Below are positions 1 through 9,960 of a stretch of DNA of 64,000 bases, piece after piece. A program made the translations under genes and the position numbers. The notes beneath the pieces are model-generated. The model had not been told where the DNA came from, did no database searches, and saw nothing but the letters and a program-made list of their open reading frames with translations. Numbering within the stretch: position 1 is the first letter of the stretch; each line of letters begins with the position of its first letter. This DNA comes from DATGFK01 sp040007395 (lineage in GTDB: Bacteria; Chloroflexota; Anaerolineae; Aggregatilineales; UBA2796), in the NCBI GenBank assembly GCA_040007395.1, contig JBDTVG010000007.1, positions 1 to 64,000 on the forward strand, read 5' to 3'.

Positions 1-50
1 GTTCGTCCGTCATATGACTACCATATGACAGATTTTGGCGCTAAACCCCT

Positions 51-3000
51 ATGGAAATTGGGCCAGTCCTCTTAGCGATTGTGTTGGGAGCCAGCGTTCT
101 CGTCGCTGTGTATTTCCTAGCGCGTGGGCGGCGTGAAGATCAACGCTTTGTCGAGAAAATGCCGCAGGCAGTTGTGCCTGTTAATCTGGTAGACAATGAC
201 AACGCGGTCATCGTTGCCGAAGGGCGCGGTCATCTGGTCTTCGCCAATGGCATCGCCCGCAACTGGTTTGAAATGAACGGCGGCGAACCCAATCTCGAAA
301 TGATGGCGGATGCTGTCCAGCCGGCCGATGCTTTCCTCGAATTGTTTGGTAAAGAGGGACAAGCGTCGTTTCGCATTGGGGCACGACGCATCGAGGCGAC
401 CTCGCATTACATCCCGCACCCCGACAACGCGCAGATGGTCGTGGTGATGAAGGAAATGGCGATGGCGACGTATGACAAACGGGCGCTTGACCCGGTACAA
501 GCCATGAGCGTCGTCAGTGAGATCACTCAGACCATTAGCGGCAGTCTCAAACTCGACCAGACCCTTGACTCGATCTTGAACAGCATTGGCAGTATTGTCG
601 CTTTTGATGCTGCCGAGATCACGCTCTGGGATGAAGACCTGCAAATTTTGCGCCCATTGGGGCAGGGCGGCGATATTGACTATATTGATCGTCTGAACAA
701 CACCGATGGCGTGTATCAGCTTGACGACAGCTTTAGCGGCTGGATCGCCCGCTACCGCCAACCTCTGCTGATCAGCGATATTCCTGCCCGTGCCGATGTC
801 ACGCCGAAGATTAAAGATTATCCCTTTGTCTCGTTTATCGGGCTGCCGCTCACGGTGGGCGAGCGCTTTATTGGCACGCTTGAGATGGCTAGCCGTACTC
901 GCGCCGCCTACGATCACGAAGATATGATCCTGCTGCAAGCCATCGCCGGACAAGCCGCGATTGCTATTGAGAATGCGCGGCTGTTCCAGAGCCAAACCGA
1001 GCGCGTGACCGAACTCAGCGGACTCCAGCAGATTTCGGCGGCGATGACTTCGCTGACTGATGCCCGCCAGATGTACATGCAGTTGACCAGCCGTATCGCT
1101 GGTCTGATGAATATCGAGATGTGCGGTATTCTGCTGTACGATAATCAGCTAAACGCGCTGGTCAGTCAGGCCCCCTTCTTCGGTGTGCCGGATGCCATTG
1201 TCGCGTTGTACCGCATCCCGCTGGATGAAAACAGCACCGCCTATGCCCTGTACACCACCCGCGACTGGTGGTATTCCAACAACGTCCGCAACGACGATAT
1301 GGTGCGATTGGTCGGCCTGCTCAATCTTGCTGAGGCCGTTGGCGTGCGAACCACCGCCCTTGTCCCAATGATTATAGGTAATCGCCGTTTCGGCGTGGTG
1401 CAGGCTTCCAACAAGCGCGATGGCAGCGGCTTTAGTGAAAATGATGTGCGGTTGCTCTCGATCTTTGCCTCGCAAGCCGCCATTGTGGTTGAGAACGCTC
1501 GTCTATATAACGAGGAGCAACGCCGCGCCGACGAACTGGGCGGCCTGCAACAGATTAGCCAAGCCATTGGCGTACTGCGAAACGCCGACCAACTATATGG
1601 TCAGATCAGCGAACGCATTGGCAAGCTGATGGGCGTACAGATGTGTGGGATCTTGCTCTACGATAAAGAACTGCAACAGCTTGTCAGCCAGATGCCATTC
1701 TATGGCGTAGACAACGATCTCACCCGCTATTATCAGATCAACGTGCCACAAGGCAGCGCCCTATATGCGCTGTATAACGAGAAAGAATACTGGATCAGCA
1801 ACGATCTCCGCAACGATCCGATTGTCCGTGAAGGCGGCCTTGACCGATTGACGCAGTTGCTCGGTGTGCGCCAGATCCTCTTGGTTCCGTTGATCGTGGG
1901 CGGACGACGGCTGGGCAGCGTCCAGATCTCCAATAAGCAGAACAGTACTGAATTCACCGAAGAAGATGCACGTATCCTGTTGATTTTTGCGTCGCAAGCC
2001 GCCGTGATTATTGATAATGCGCGGTTGTACCGCGAGATGCGCCAGCGTGCCGACGAAGCCGAAGGGCTGCGCCGCATTGCCGAGGTCGCTTCTGGCAATC
2101 TTCCGTTGGATGCCTCGGTCAAAGCTGTGCTCAACGAAACTCAGCAGTTGCTCAACTCCGATATGGTTTTTCTGGGGCTGCTGGACGACCTAACGGGCGA
2201 ACTGACCATCCGGCCTGAGTGGTCGATTGGGCTAGCTGGACTCTCTGAACCCTTTAGTATGGATGTCTATTCACCAGATTTCCAGACCAGCGTCGTCATC
2301 ACCAAACGTACATTTATGACCAACGATCTCCGCAATGATGGGCAGGTACTACCTGTCTACCGAGCGATGGCGGATCGTTTTAACTACGATGCCGTGATTC
2401 AAGTGCCTCTCGTCGTGCGTGAACGGGGCATCGGTGAGCTATCAGTCGCCAATCGCGGCGATAAATCCTTTATCGCTGACGATGTACGGCTGGTGCAAGC
2501 TGTCGCCGTTCAGCTTGCCGCCGCTGTTGAACGCAATCGCCTGTATGTGGCAACCGACGCAGACCTACGCGCCCGTATTCAGGAACTCGATTCGCTGACT
2601 CGCGTCAGCAATGAGCTTAACCTGACCATTCAGCTTGAGCGTATCCTTGAAGTGATCCGGCACGAAGCACAGCGCACTACAGATGCCGATGCAGCGACGG
2701 TCATCCTGCTGGGTCCGGCTGAACAATGGACTAGCCCGACTGAGCCGCTGGTCGAGCAACGCTTAGGCACGGATGCAGCGATCACCGGAATCGCGGCTAT
2801 TGAGCGCGAAGCCATTGAGCGCGAAGCCTTTGTCGCCGTCAGCAACTATGAAGTGTCCGACTTTGAAGCGCAGCCGCCGCAAGCCCGTTCCGCTGTCGCC
2901 GCGCCGATCCAGTACGGCGAACAGATCGCCGGAGTGCTGCATCTTTACAGCGACAAAGTGGATGGCTTCGGCAAGCAGTCACAGGATTTCGTGAAAGCGC

Positions 3001-6000
3001 TGACCAATCAGGCGGCGATTGCTGTCGGGAACTCGGTACGCTACCGCCAACAGTTGGAACGCTCCGACTTGCTCAAGCAGCGAGCCGAACAACTTAGTCA
3101 AATCTTTGAGCTGGGGCGCACGCTCCGTTCACAGGATAGTATTGAACAAGTGCTGGATGCGGTGGCCTATGGCGTGACACAGGCTACCGACTTCAGAATG
3201 ATCGTCATCAGCCTGACCGAGGCCAGTACAGGGCTAATGCGACGGGTCGCACAGGCTGGGTTTACGCTGGATCGGTTCAAGGAAATCCAGAAAACCTCGC
3301 CCACGTTGGCACAGATCGAAAAGTTGTTCCAGTCGCGCTACCGAATCAGCAGTTCCTATTTCTTGCCCTCCGAAGAACGCGCCAGTTGGGCGGTTGGCGA
3401 TCTACCCATTGTCAGTTCACCGTTCACCGCCGGGGTACACGCCGAGTGGCAACCGGATGACCTGCTGCTTGTGCCGCTGCGTAACCCAACTGGCGGCTTA
3501 ATGGGGTTGATGAGCGTTGATGCGCCTGCCAATGGCAAGCGTCCTTCGCTGCAAACCGTCGAAGCGCTCGAAATCTTTGCCCATCAAGCCGCGTTCGCCA
3601 TTGAGAATTATCAGCTTGTGCAGGCATTTCAAGCGGAGGCCGAGGCCACCCGCCGCGAACGTGACCGTCTAGCGCAGTTGTATCTTGTTGCCAGCGAGAT
3701 CCAGCGTGCCGCCGACATCCCGACCCGTATGCAAGTCGTTGCCGACGGTATCCGGGCGGCAGGCTGGGGACGTGTCGCGATTACCTTGCGCGATACCGAT
3801 TATGAAGCCCTTGAAACGATTACCTCCGGCTATAGCTCCGAAGCGGCTGGCCTGTACCGCGCGAACTTGCTGTCTGGCATCGTGTGGAGCCAACGTCTCA
3901 CCGACCCCGACTTCCGCCAATACCGAATCGGGCAAGCCTATTATCTTCGCAACAGCGATCCTTGGGTCACAGAAAATAAGCTGATCGCCGGGAACAACAG
4001 CGCAGAACCACTGACTCCCGATGCCGCCTCTACCGTTTGGCATTCACAGGATACAGTTTACCTCCCGCTGTATGGGCTGGATCGCAGTCGCTTAATCGGT
4101 ATCATTTCGATGGATTCGCCGCTGGATGGCAAAGCACCGACAGAAGCCTCGATGCGCCCGATTGAGTTGTTCGCGGTGCAGGCTTCATCGGCTATCGAAA
4201 ATACGCGGCTCTATCAGGAAACACAGCGCTCGGCGCAGCAGGAAGCCCGCATCAACGAGGTTATGGAAGCCGTCGCCTCCACGCTCGATATGGACGAGAT
4301 CATCCGCAGCGTATCCAAAGGGCTACAGCAGATGATCGCCTTTACCCGCATGAGCGTGTCGCTGCTTGACCGAAGCGAAAGCAAATTCGATGTGACACGG
4401 GTGAACATTGATATGCGTGGCGAGATCAGCGTTGTGCCGGGTGAGCCTGTTGAGGTCGAGAACTCTGCAACAGGCTTGGCTCACCATGAAGCAGTGGCGC
4501 GAGTCTACCATTTGTCAGAATCTGAGAATACCGCCAACTATACGGATCTAAAAGCATGGCGTGACAGCGGCGAACGCACGACTCTGATTGTCCCGATGGT
4601 CGCGGGGGGTCGTGTGATTGGCACGCTGCATATGGGCAGCGAACTCGCCAACGCTTTTGGTTTTGAAGACCAACTGCCGTTGGTAGCACGTATGGCGAAC
4701 CTGACAGCGATTGCCATTGAAAATGCTCGATTGTTCCAACAGTCGATTGACCGTGAGCGCTTCTCATCCGCATTGGGTCGGGTCGGGCAGTCGGTCAATG
4801 CCATGTTGGATATGACAAGCGTGCTCGATACGGTGTGCGAAGAGTCGATCAATATTCTCAATGTTGAAGGCGCGTATATCTGGTTGGTCGAAGACAGCGA
4901 TCTTGTCGGGTTTGCCTCGCGTGGCCCCGGCGCGGATACGTTTGTCGGCACGCGCCGTTTGCTGGCGAACGATCAGACGCTCGGTGCAGCCGTTGTCCGG
5001 GAGCGTTCGCCCCTGTTTGATAATCATCTGAGCAGCCCCGACAACCAGTACAAACATGTGCTGAAAGGGATCAAGGTCGAGGCGGCGCTTGGGGTTCCGC
5101 TGCTGCGCGAAGACCAAGCGGTTGGTACGCTAATCTTTATCCAGACCGACCCAACCAAGCAGTTTTCGATAGAAGATATTGAGCCGGCCCAAGCCTTTGC
5201 TACCCAAGCAGCTATCGCCATCGAAAGTGCGCGGCTCTATCAGGAAACGCTCGGCCTCAAATCGTTCAATGAAGCCATTATCCAGTCGATCCAGCAAGGG
5301 ATCGTAGTGCTTGACCGCACGACGACGATCAGCACAATTAACGCCTTCATGCGCCGCAACTATGGTTGGGATGAACGCGGCATTGGCATGAACCTGTTTG
5401 ACTACCGCCCCAACTATATCGACTTCCTGCAATTTGCCATCTTCAAAGTCTTGCAGACGGGGCAGCCCGAAGTGCAGTATGACATTCAGGAGATGGATCA
5501 GCAGGGCAACGATGTTGTCCGCAACTTCTACGTCTATGCGCTGCTGGAAGGCGAAGCGGTGAATGGTGTCGTGCTGCTCGTCGAAGACGTGACCGCCCGT
5601 ACTGCACTCGAAGCCGACGTTGAAATGCGTTCGCAGCAGTTGAGCGTCCTCACCGAAGTATCGGGTCGCCTCACCGCGACACTCGACCCCGACTCGGTGG
5701 TCGCGGTGCTGCTGGATCAGTTGGGGCGTATCCTGACTTTTGACAATGTGACACTCTGGTTGCGCCGCGACAACAATCTGGTCATTCGCGCCGCACGCGG
5801 CTATATCGATGCCGAAAGCCTAATCGGGATCGAGGCCGAAATTGCCGACTCGGATCTGTTCCGCGAGATCGCGTCACGGGGGCAAGTGCTGAACATCCCC
5901 GACATTACGCAAGACTCGCGCTTCCCTGCCAGCCAAGATCGCCCGGTGCGGTCATGGCTAGGGGTATCGCTGGTTTCGCAGAGCAATCTGGCGGGCTTGC

Positions 6001-9000
6001 TAGTGCTGGAAAAGTCACAGACCAACTTCTATACGCCCATGATGGAACAGCTTGCCCTGACCTTTGCGAATCAGGCGGCGATTGCCCTCGAAAATGCGCG
6101 ATTGTTCCAAGAGGTGGCAAACGCCGCTGACGAAAATACGCGGCTGTACCGCGAGACTGCCGAACGCGCCCAGAAACTTGACCAGCAAACCCAGCGTCTT
6201 TCCCTGTTCAATCGGGTATCCAGCGCATTGGCACAATCGCTGGACATCGAAAATGTCTTTGAAGTAACCCTGCGTGAGATCGTGCAGGTGCTCGGCATGG
6301 ATCGTGGCAGCGCCTACCTGTTCGAGATCGAACAGCAGCGAGGCCGTCTCATTGTCGAGTACCCGCGTGGCGATATGCCGCCAACCGGAACCTATATCTC
6401 GCTCGAAAACCCATTGATGGTCAAGCTGCGCCAGACGTTGCAAGCGGTCATCATTCAAGACACGCGCACCGACGAAAATATCCAACATGCCCGCGAAATG
6501 CTCAATTCGCAGCGGGTGCTGTCGATGCTGATCGTCCCGTTGGCAGTCGGTGGGCAAGCGATTGGCAGCCTGAGTCTCGACTCGACCAGTCAGGTCCGCG
6601 AATTTACGCCGGAACAGATCGAGATTGCCCAGACGATTGCCTCGCAAGCCGCCATTGCCGTTCAAAACTCCAGCCTGTTTGAGCAATCGGTTATCCGTAC
6701 CCGCGAACTGGAAACGCTGTTCGAGGCGACTCAATCGATCTCGCTGACACTTGACCTTGACGCGGTGTTGAGTAATACCGCGCAGCAAATGTTGTTCGCG
6801 CTGCAAGTGGATCACTGCGAAATCTCGTACTGGGATAATGTCGAGAATCGGCTGAAGATTGCGTTGGATCTGGATCGATTCGAAACCGAAACGCATGTGG
6901 TCACGCCTGCATCAGAAAACTACAGTCTCAGCAACTTTCCGACCCGCGAACGTGTCCTTGAATCGCGACAGGTCGTCATTATCCGGTTGGACGAAACAAA
7001 CAGCGAACTGACCGAACAGCAGGCACTTGAGGAGCGTGGCGCAACAGGCCGCATCATTCTGCCAATGGTCGTCCGTGAGCAGGCTATCGGGTTGATCATT
7101 CTGGAAACCCGTGAACCGGGGCGGCGTTTCTCGCTCAATGAAGTGCGGTTGGTTCGCACGCTGGCTTCACAGGCTGCCGTCGCTATCGACAACGCTCGAC
7201 TCCAGACCGAAACCGCGTCTAAACTCGAAGAACTGTTTGTCATCAACGAGCTTTCGACGGCCTTGTCTTCCAGCATCGAGCAGGAAGGGATCTTCAAAGT
7301 CGTCAGGACGCAGCTTCCCTCATTGGTTAAAGCGCAATCGCTGCTGTTGGCGGTATTGGACGAAGACCACGAGCAGGTGAGTTATCCAGTGGCGCTGCGG
7401 AATGGCAAACCCATCGAAATTCCAGACCATCCCGTCGGTGACGACGAAGTCTCCTTTGTCCTCAAACGTCGTTCGGCACAGTATCTCGCTGGCGATGAAA
7501 TAGAAGACGTGCTGCGAAACTTGAAGGTCACACTGCGGATCACGAAAGCACGCTGCTTCCTCGGCGTGCCGATGATCGCTGGTGATGAAGTCGTCGGGGC
7601 GCTGATCCTCAGCGACGAAGTAAACCCGCGTGCCTTCACCCTTGACGACCAGCGCGTACTTTCAACAGTAGCCGCGCAGCTTGCCGTTGCCATCCAGAAC
7701 TCACGACTGTTCGCCCGCACCCGCCAGTTTACGGCGGAACTGGAAAAAGCTGTTCTCCAACGTACCGAGGAACTTCAACAGGAACGGGATCGCATCGAAT
7801 TCCTGTATCGCATCACGACGGGTCTAACCTCCAGCCTCGATATGGATATGGTGTTGAGCCGCGCCCTTGAGATGATGGCACAGGCTGTTGATGCCGATCT
7901 GGGGATCATTCTGGGGATCGACTCGATCTCTGGCAATCTCATCTACCGTGCCACGGTTGGGCTGCCCAACGCCGAGCGTGAACGCAGCCTAAGCTTTAGC
8001 CAGCACGAAGGGCTAGCTGGCTGGGTTATTCAGTCGCAGCAGTCGGTGATTGTGAACGATGTCCAGTCCGATCCCCGCTGGCTGCGTCTCAGCGAACTTG
8101 ACGATGAACCGCGTTCTGCTATTGCAGCACTGATGGAAGCTAATGAAGATGTCCTCGGTGTGGTCACGCTCTACAGTCGCCAACCGAACCACTTCAGCGA
8201 CGACCAGTTGCGGTTGGTGATTGCCGCCGCCAATCAGGTCGCCAGCGCAATGAACAACGCCGAACTGTACGGCCTAATCCGCGAACAAGCCGAACGTCTG
8301 GCGGCAATGGTGCGCCGCGAACAAGTGGACGCGACCAAGAATGCCGCTATCGTCGAATCTATCGCAGACGGCGTGATGGTGGCGGATCAGGGCGGCGATA
8401 TTGTCCAGTTCAACAGCGCTGCCGAACGTATCCTTGCGCTGCCCCGCACGCATGTTATCGGGCAGCACATCAGCGAATTGGCGGGCTTGTATGCTTCCAG
8501 CGGCGGTACGGTCTGGTTAGACGCGATCCAGCGTTGGATGGACGACCCGACATCCTACAAACCGGGCGGCGACGTTCAGGTTCAGCTTAACCTTGACAAT
8601 GATCGTTTCGTGAGTGTCATTTTGTCGCCCGTGAACATGGGCGATCAGTTCCTCGGTACGGTGTCGGTCTTCCGTGACATCACCCGCGAGATCGAAGTAG
8701 ACCGCATGAAGTCGGAATTTGTCGCGACGGTGAGCCACGAACTGCGTACCCCCATGACCTCGATCAAAGGTTATGCCGACTTGCTGTTACTCGGCGCAGC
8801 GGGGCAAGTGACCGAGCAGCAGCAGCGTTTCCTTAGCACTATCAAGACCAACGCGGATCGGCTGTCTATTCTGGTCAATGAACTGCTGGATATTTCGCGA
8901 ATTGATCGTGGCATGGTTCAGCTCAAGATCGCGCCCACCGATATACGCGAGATCATCGATGCGTCTGTTAATCACTTGGAGGGTCGGATTTCCGCCGAAA

Positions 9001-9416
9001 AGAAAGAACTGCAAGTCGTGGTCAATGTGCCAGAAGACTTGCCGCAGATCCGCGCCGACTTTGACAAGTTTACACAGATCGTCAATAACCTTATCGATAA
9101 CGCCTTCAACTATACGCTTGCCGGGGGAACTGTGACCATCGCGGCAAAGGATGAAGGCAACTCCGTCTTGATCAGCGTTGCTGACACAGGTATCGGTATC
9201 CCGCAGGAAAAGCAGGAACGCATCTGGCAGCGGTTCTTCCGCGACGACGATCAGGATCTGGTCAAAGCGACATCGGGTACCGGACTGGGGCTGTCGATAG
9301 TCAAGGAATATGTCACCATGCACAATGGCGAGATCTGGTTGGAAAGTGAACAAGGCAAGGGCACCACGTTCTACGTGCGTATCCCTGTATTTGTGCCAGC
9401 AACGATGACCTCTTGA
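51..9416 (+). CDS. Giant hybrid-free sensor histidine kinase with 14 GAF domains
   Basis: This 3121-residue protein is a sensor kinase that should autophosphorylate on His and pass phosphate to a receiver, probably the one encoded next. Residues 5-25 form one membrane segment, followed by a PAS-like stretch (about 50-140). Fourteen GAF domains follow; their recognisable closing helix (QAAIAIENARLF type) ends near residues 313, 487, 660, 833, 999, 1192, 1389, 1564, 1730, 2020, 2212, 2385, 2554 and 2740. PAS domains lie at about 1735-1850 and 2761-2880. The catalytic core has the H-box SHELRTP with His2896, the N-box from Asn3013 to Asn3020, G1 DTGIGIP at 3045 and G2 GTGLGLS at 3076. GAF 2 and GAF 3 are close paralogues (shared MCGILLYD, NDLRND-like motifs), suggesting recent tandem duplication. 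There is no receiver in the chain. The start has no clear ribosome-binding site, but the membrane segment follows directly. Ligands are unknown. Confidence 0.95.
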   Translation: MEIGPVLLAIVLGASVLVAVYFLARGRREDQRFVEKMPQAVVPVNLVDNDNAVIVAEGRGHLVFANGIARNWFEMNGGEPNLEMMADAVQPADAFLELFGKEGQASFRIGARRIEATSHYIPHPDNAQMVVVMKEMAMATYDKRALDPVQAMSVVSEITQTISGSLKLDQTLDSILNSIGSIVAFDAAEITLWDEDLQILRPLGQGGDIDYIDRLNNTDGVYQLDDSFSGWIARYRQPLLISDIPARADVTPKIKDYPFVSFIGLPLTVGERFIGTLEMASRTRAAYDHEDMILLQAIAGQAAIAIENARLFQSQTERVTELSGLQQISAAMTSLTDARQMYMQLTSRIAGLMNIEMCGILLYDNQLNALVSQAPFFGVPDAIVALYRIPLDENSTAYALYTTRDWWYSNNVRNDDMVRLVGLLNLAEAVGVRTTALVPMIIGNRRFGVVQASNKRDGSGFSENDVRLLSIFASQAAIVVENARLYNEEQRRADELGGLQQISQAIGVLRNADQLYGQISERIGKLMGVQMCGILLYDKELQQLVSQMPFYGVDNDLTRYYQINVPQGSALYALYNEKEYWISNDLRNDPIVREGGLDRLTQLLGVRQILLVPLIVGGRRLGSVQISNKQNSTEFTEEDARILLIFASQAAVIIDNARLYREMRQRADEAEGLRRIAEVASGNLPLDASVKAVLNETQQLLNSDMVFLGLLDDLTGELTIRPEWSIGLAGLSEPFSMDVYSPDFQTSVVITKRTFMTNDLRNDGQVLPVYRAMADRFNYDAVIQVPLVVRERGIGELSVANRGDKSFIADDVRLVQAVAVQLAAAVERNRLYVATDADLRARIQELDSLTRVSNELNLTIQLERILEVIRHEAQRTTDADAATVILLGPAEQWTSPTEPLVEQRLGTDAAITGIAAIEREAIEREAFVAVSNYEVSDFEAQPPQARSAVAAPIQYGEQIAGVLHLYSDKVDGFGKQSQDFVKALTNQAAIAVGNSVRYRQQLERSDLLKQRAEQLSQIFELGRTLRSQDSIEQVLDAVAYGVTQATDFRMIVISLTEASTGLMRRVAQAGFTLDRFKEIQKTSPTLAQIEKLFQSRYRISSSYFLPSEERASWAVGDLPIVSSPFTAGVHAEWQPDDLLLVPLRNPTGGLMGLMSVDAPANGKRPSLQTVEALEIFAHQAAFAIENYQLVQAFQAEAEATRRERDRLAQLYLVASEIQRAADIPTRMQVVADGIRAAGWGRVAITLRDTDYEALETITSGYSSEAAGLYRANLLSGIVWSQRLTDPDFRQYRIGQAYYLRNSDPWVTENKLIAGNNSAEPLTPDAASTVWHSQDTVYLPLYGLDRSRLIGIISMDSPLDGKAPTEASMRPIELFAVQASSAIENTRLYQETQRSAQQEARINEVMEAVASTLDMDEIIRSVSKGLQQMIAFTRMSVSLLDRSESKFDVTRVNIDMRGEISVVPGEPVEVENSATGLAHHEAVARVYHLSESENTANYTDLKAWRDSGERTTLIVPMVAGGRVIGTLHMGSELANAFGFEDQLPLVARMANLTAIAIENARLFQQSIDRERFSSALGRVGQSVNAMLDMTSVLDTVCEESINILNVEGAYIWLVEDSDLVGFASRGPGADTFVGTRRLLANDQTLGAAVVRERSPLFDNHLSSPDNQYKHVLKGIKVEAALGVPLLREDQAVGTLIFIQTDPTKQFSIEDIEPAQAFATQAAIAIESARLYQETLGLKSFNEAIIQSIQQGIVVLDRTTTISTINAFMRRNYGWDERGIGMNLFDYRPNYIDFLQFAIFKVLQTGQPEVQYDIQEMDQQGNDVVRNFYVYALLEGEAVNGVVLLVEDVTARTALEADVEMRSQQLSVLTEVSGRLTATLDPDSVVAVLLDQLGRILTFDNVTLWLRRDNNLVIRAARGYIDAESLIGIEAEIADSDLFREIASRGQVLNIPDITQDSRFPASQDRPVRSWLGVSLVSQSNLAGLLVLEKSQTNFYTPMMEQLALTFANQAAIALENARLFQEVANAADENTRLYRETAERAQKLDQQTQRLSLFNRVSSALAQSLDIENVFEVTLREIVQVLGMDRGSAYLFEIEQQRGRLIVEYPRGDMPPTGTYISLENPLMVKLRQTLQAVIIQDTRTDENIQHAREMLNSQRVLSMLIVPLAVGGQAIGSLSLDSTSQVREFTPEQIEIAQTIASQAAIAVQNSSLFEQSVIRTRELETLFEATQSISLTLDLDAVLSNTAQQMLFALQVDHCEISYWDNVENRLKIALDLDRFETETHVVTPASENYSLSNFPTRERVLESRQVVIIRLDETNSELTEQQALEERGATGRIILPMVVREQAIGLIILETREPGRRFSLNEVRLVRTLASQAAVAIDNARLQTETASKLEELFVINELSTALSSSIEQEGIFKVVRTQLPSLVKAQSLLLAVLDEDHEQVSYPVALRNGKPIEIPDHPVGDDEVSFVLKRRSAQYLAGDEIEDVLRNLKVTLRITKARCFLGVPMIAGDEVVGALILSDEVNPRAFTLDDQRVLSTVAAQLAVAIQNSRLFARTRQFTAELEKAVLQRTEELQQERDRIEFLYRITTGLTSSLDMDMVLSRALEMMAQAVDADLGIILGIDSISGNLIYRATVGLPNAERERSLSFSQHEGLAGWVIQSQQSVIVNDVQSDPRWLRLSELDDEPRSAIAALMEANEDVLGVVTLYSRQPNHFSDDQLRLVIAAANQVASAMNNAELYGLIREQAERLAAMVRREQVDATKNAAIVESIADGVMVADQGGDIVQFNSAAERILALPRTHVIGQHISELAGLYASSGGTVWLDAIQRWMDDPTSYKPGGDVQVQLNLDNDRFVSVILSPVNMGDQFLGTVSVFRDITREIEVDRMKSEFVATVSHELRTPMTSIKGYADLLLLGAAGQVTEQQQRFLSTIKTNADRLSILVNELLDISRIDRGMVQLKIAPTDIREIIDASVNHLEGRISAEKKELQVVVNVPEDLPQIRADFDKFTQIVNNLIDNAFNYTLAGGTVTIAAKDEGNSVLISVADTGIGIPQEKQERIWQRFFRDDDQDLVKATSGTGLGLSIVKEYVTMHNGEIWLESEQGKGTTFYVRIPVFVPATMTS

Positions 9417-9457
9417 GCAGCACGCTAAGCAAAGCATACAAGAACTAAGGAACTACT

Positions 9458-9844
9458 GTGGCAAAAATTCTCATTGCCGAAGACGAGCGCGATATTCGGG
9501 AACTCATCGAGTTTACCCTGATGGCCTATGCAGGTCATCAGGTTTTTAAGGCCGCCAATGGCGCTGAAGCCGTCGAAATGGCTCCGCAGGTCTTGCCCGA
9601 CTTGATTATGATGGATGTTCGGATGCCGAGGATGACGGGCTACGAGGCGTGCCGCGAGTTGAAAAAGATCGAGTCGGTCAAAGATATTCCAGTTGTGTTC
9701 CTATCTGCCAAAGGTCAGGAGTCCGAGATCGATACTGGCTTGGACGCTGGGGCATACGATTACATTCTGAAGCCCTTCGCGCCAGACCAGCTAGCGCACC
9801 GTGTTGCGGAAATCCTCGAAAAGTTCAAGAGCAAGTCTTCATGA
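9458..9844 (+). CDS. Stand-alone response regulator (CheY-like receiver)
   Basis: This 128-residue protein is a single receiver domain with no output domain. The acidic pocket (Glu8, Asp9), the phospho-acceptor Asp53 in MMDVRMP, Ser83 and the invariant Lys105 in LKPF are all present. It starts at a GTG 41 bases after the giant kinase, with AAGGAA about seven bases before it, so it is very likely co-transcribed and is the natural phosphate acceptor of that kinase. With no DNA-binding or enzymatic domain it must act by protein contact or feed a phosphorelay. The partner assignment is an inference from position. Confidence 0.93.
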   Translation: MAKILIAEDERDIRELIEFTLMAYAGHQVFKAANGAEAVEMAPQVLPDLIMMDVRMPRMTGYEACRELKKIESVKDIPVVFLSAKGQESEIDTGLDAGAYDYILKPFAPDQLAHRVAEILEKFKSKSS

Positions 9845-9960
9845 GTTTGCTTGTGAAGGCTTATCGTTGCGTCATCTTTTATCCGGTTGCGATCCTTGTT
9901 TATTCGCAGTATAAACATAGTATTGAACGCATGATCGACAAACCGCAAGTAGGATGCTGA
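9841..9960 (+). CDS. Possible small membrane peptide (39 aa)
   Basis: A short frame opens at an ATG that overlaps the stop of the receiver gene (ATGA) and ends immediately before the ATG of the hydrolase gene. It encodes one hydrophobic stretch (about residues 11-22) and a basic tail. The tight overlaps at both ends are what translational coupling would look like, but there is no family resemblance and the length is small, so it may be chance. Confidence 0.2.
   Translation: MSLLVKAYRCVIFYPVAILVYSQYKHSIERMIDKPQVGC

Noticed and set aside
6015..6896. A 293-codon open frame on the minus strand inside the giant kinase
   Set aside because: It runs antisense to GAF domains of the kinase, has no ribosome-binding site and no recognisable fold; the long frame follows from the codon bias of the real gene.
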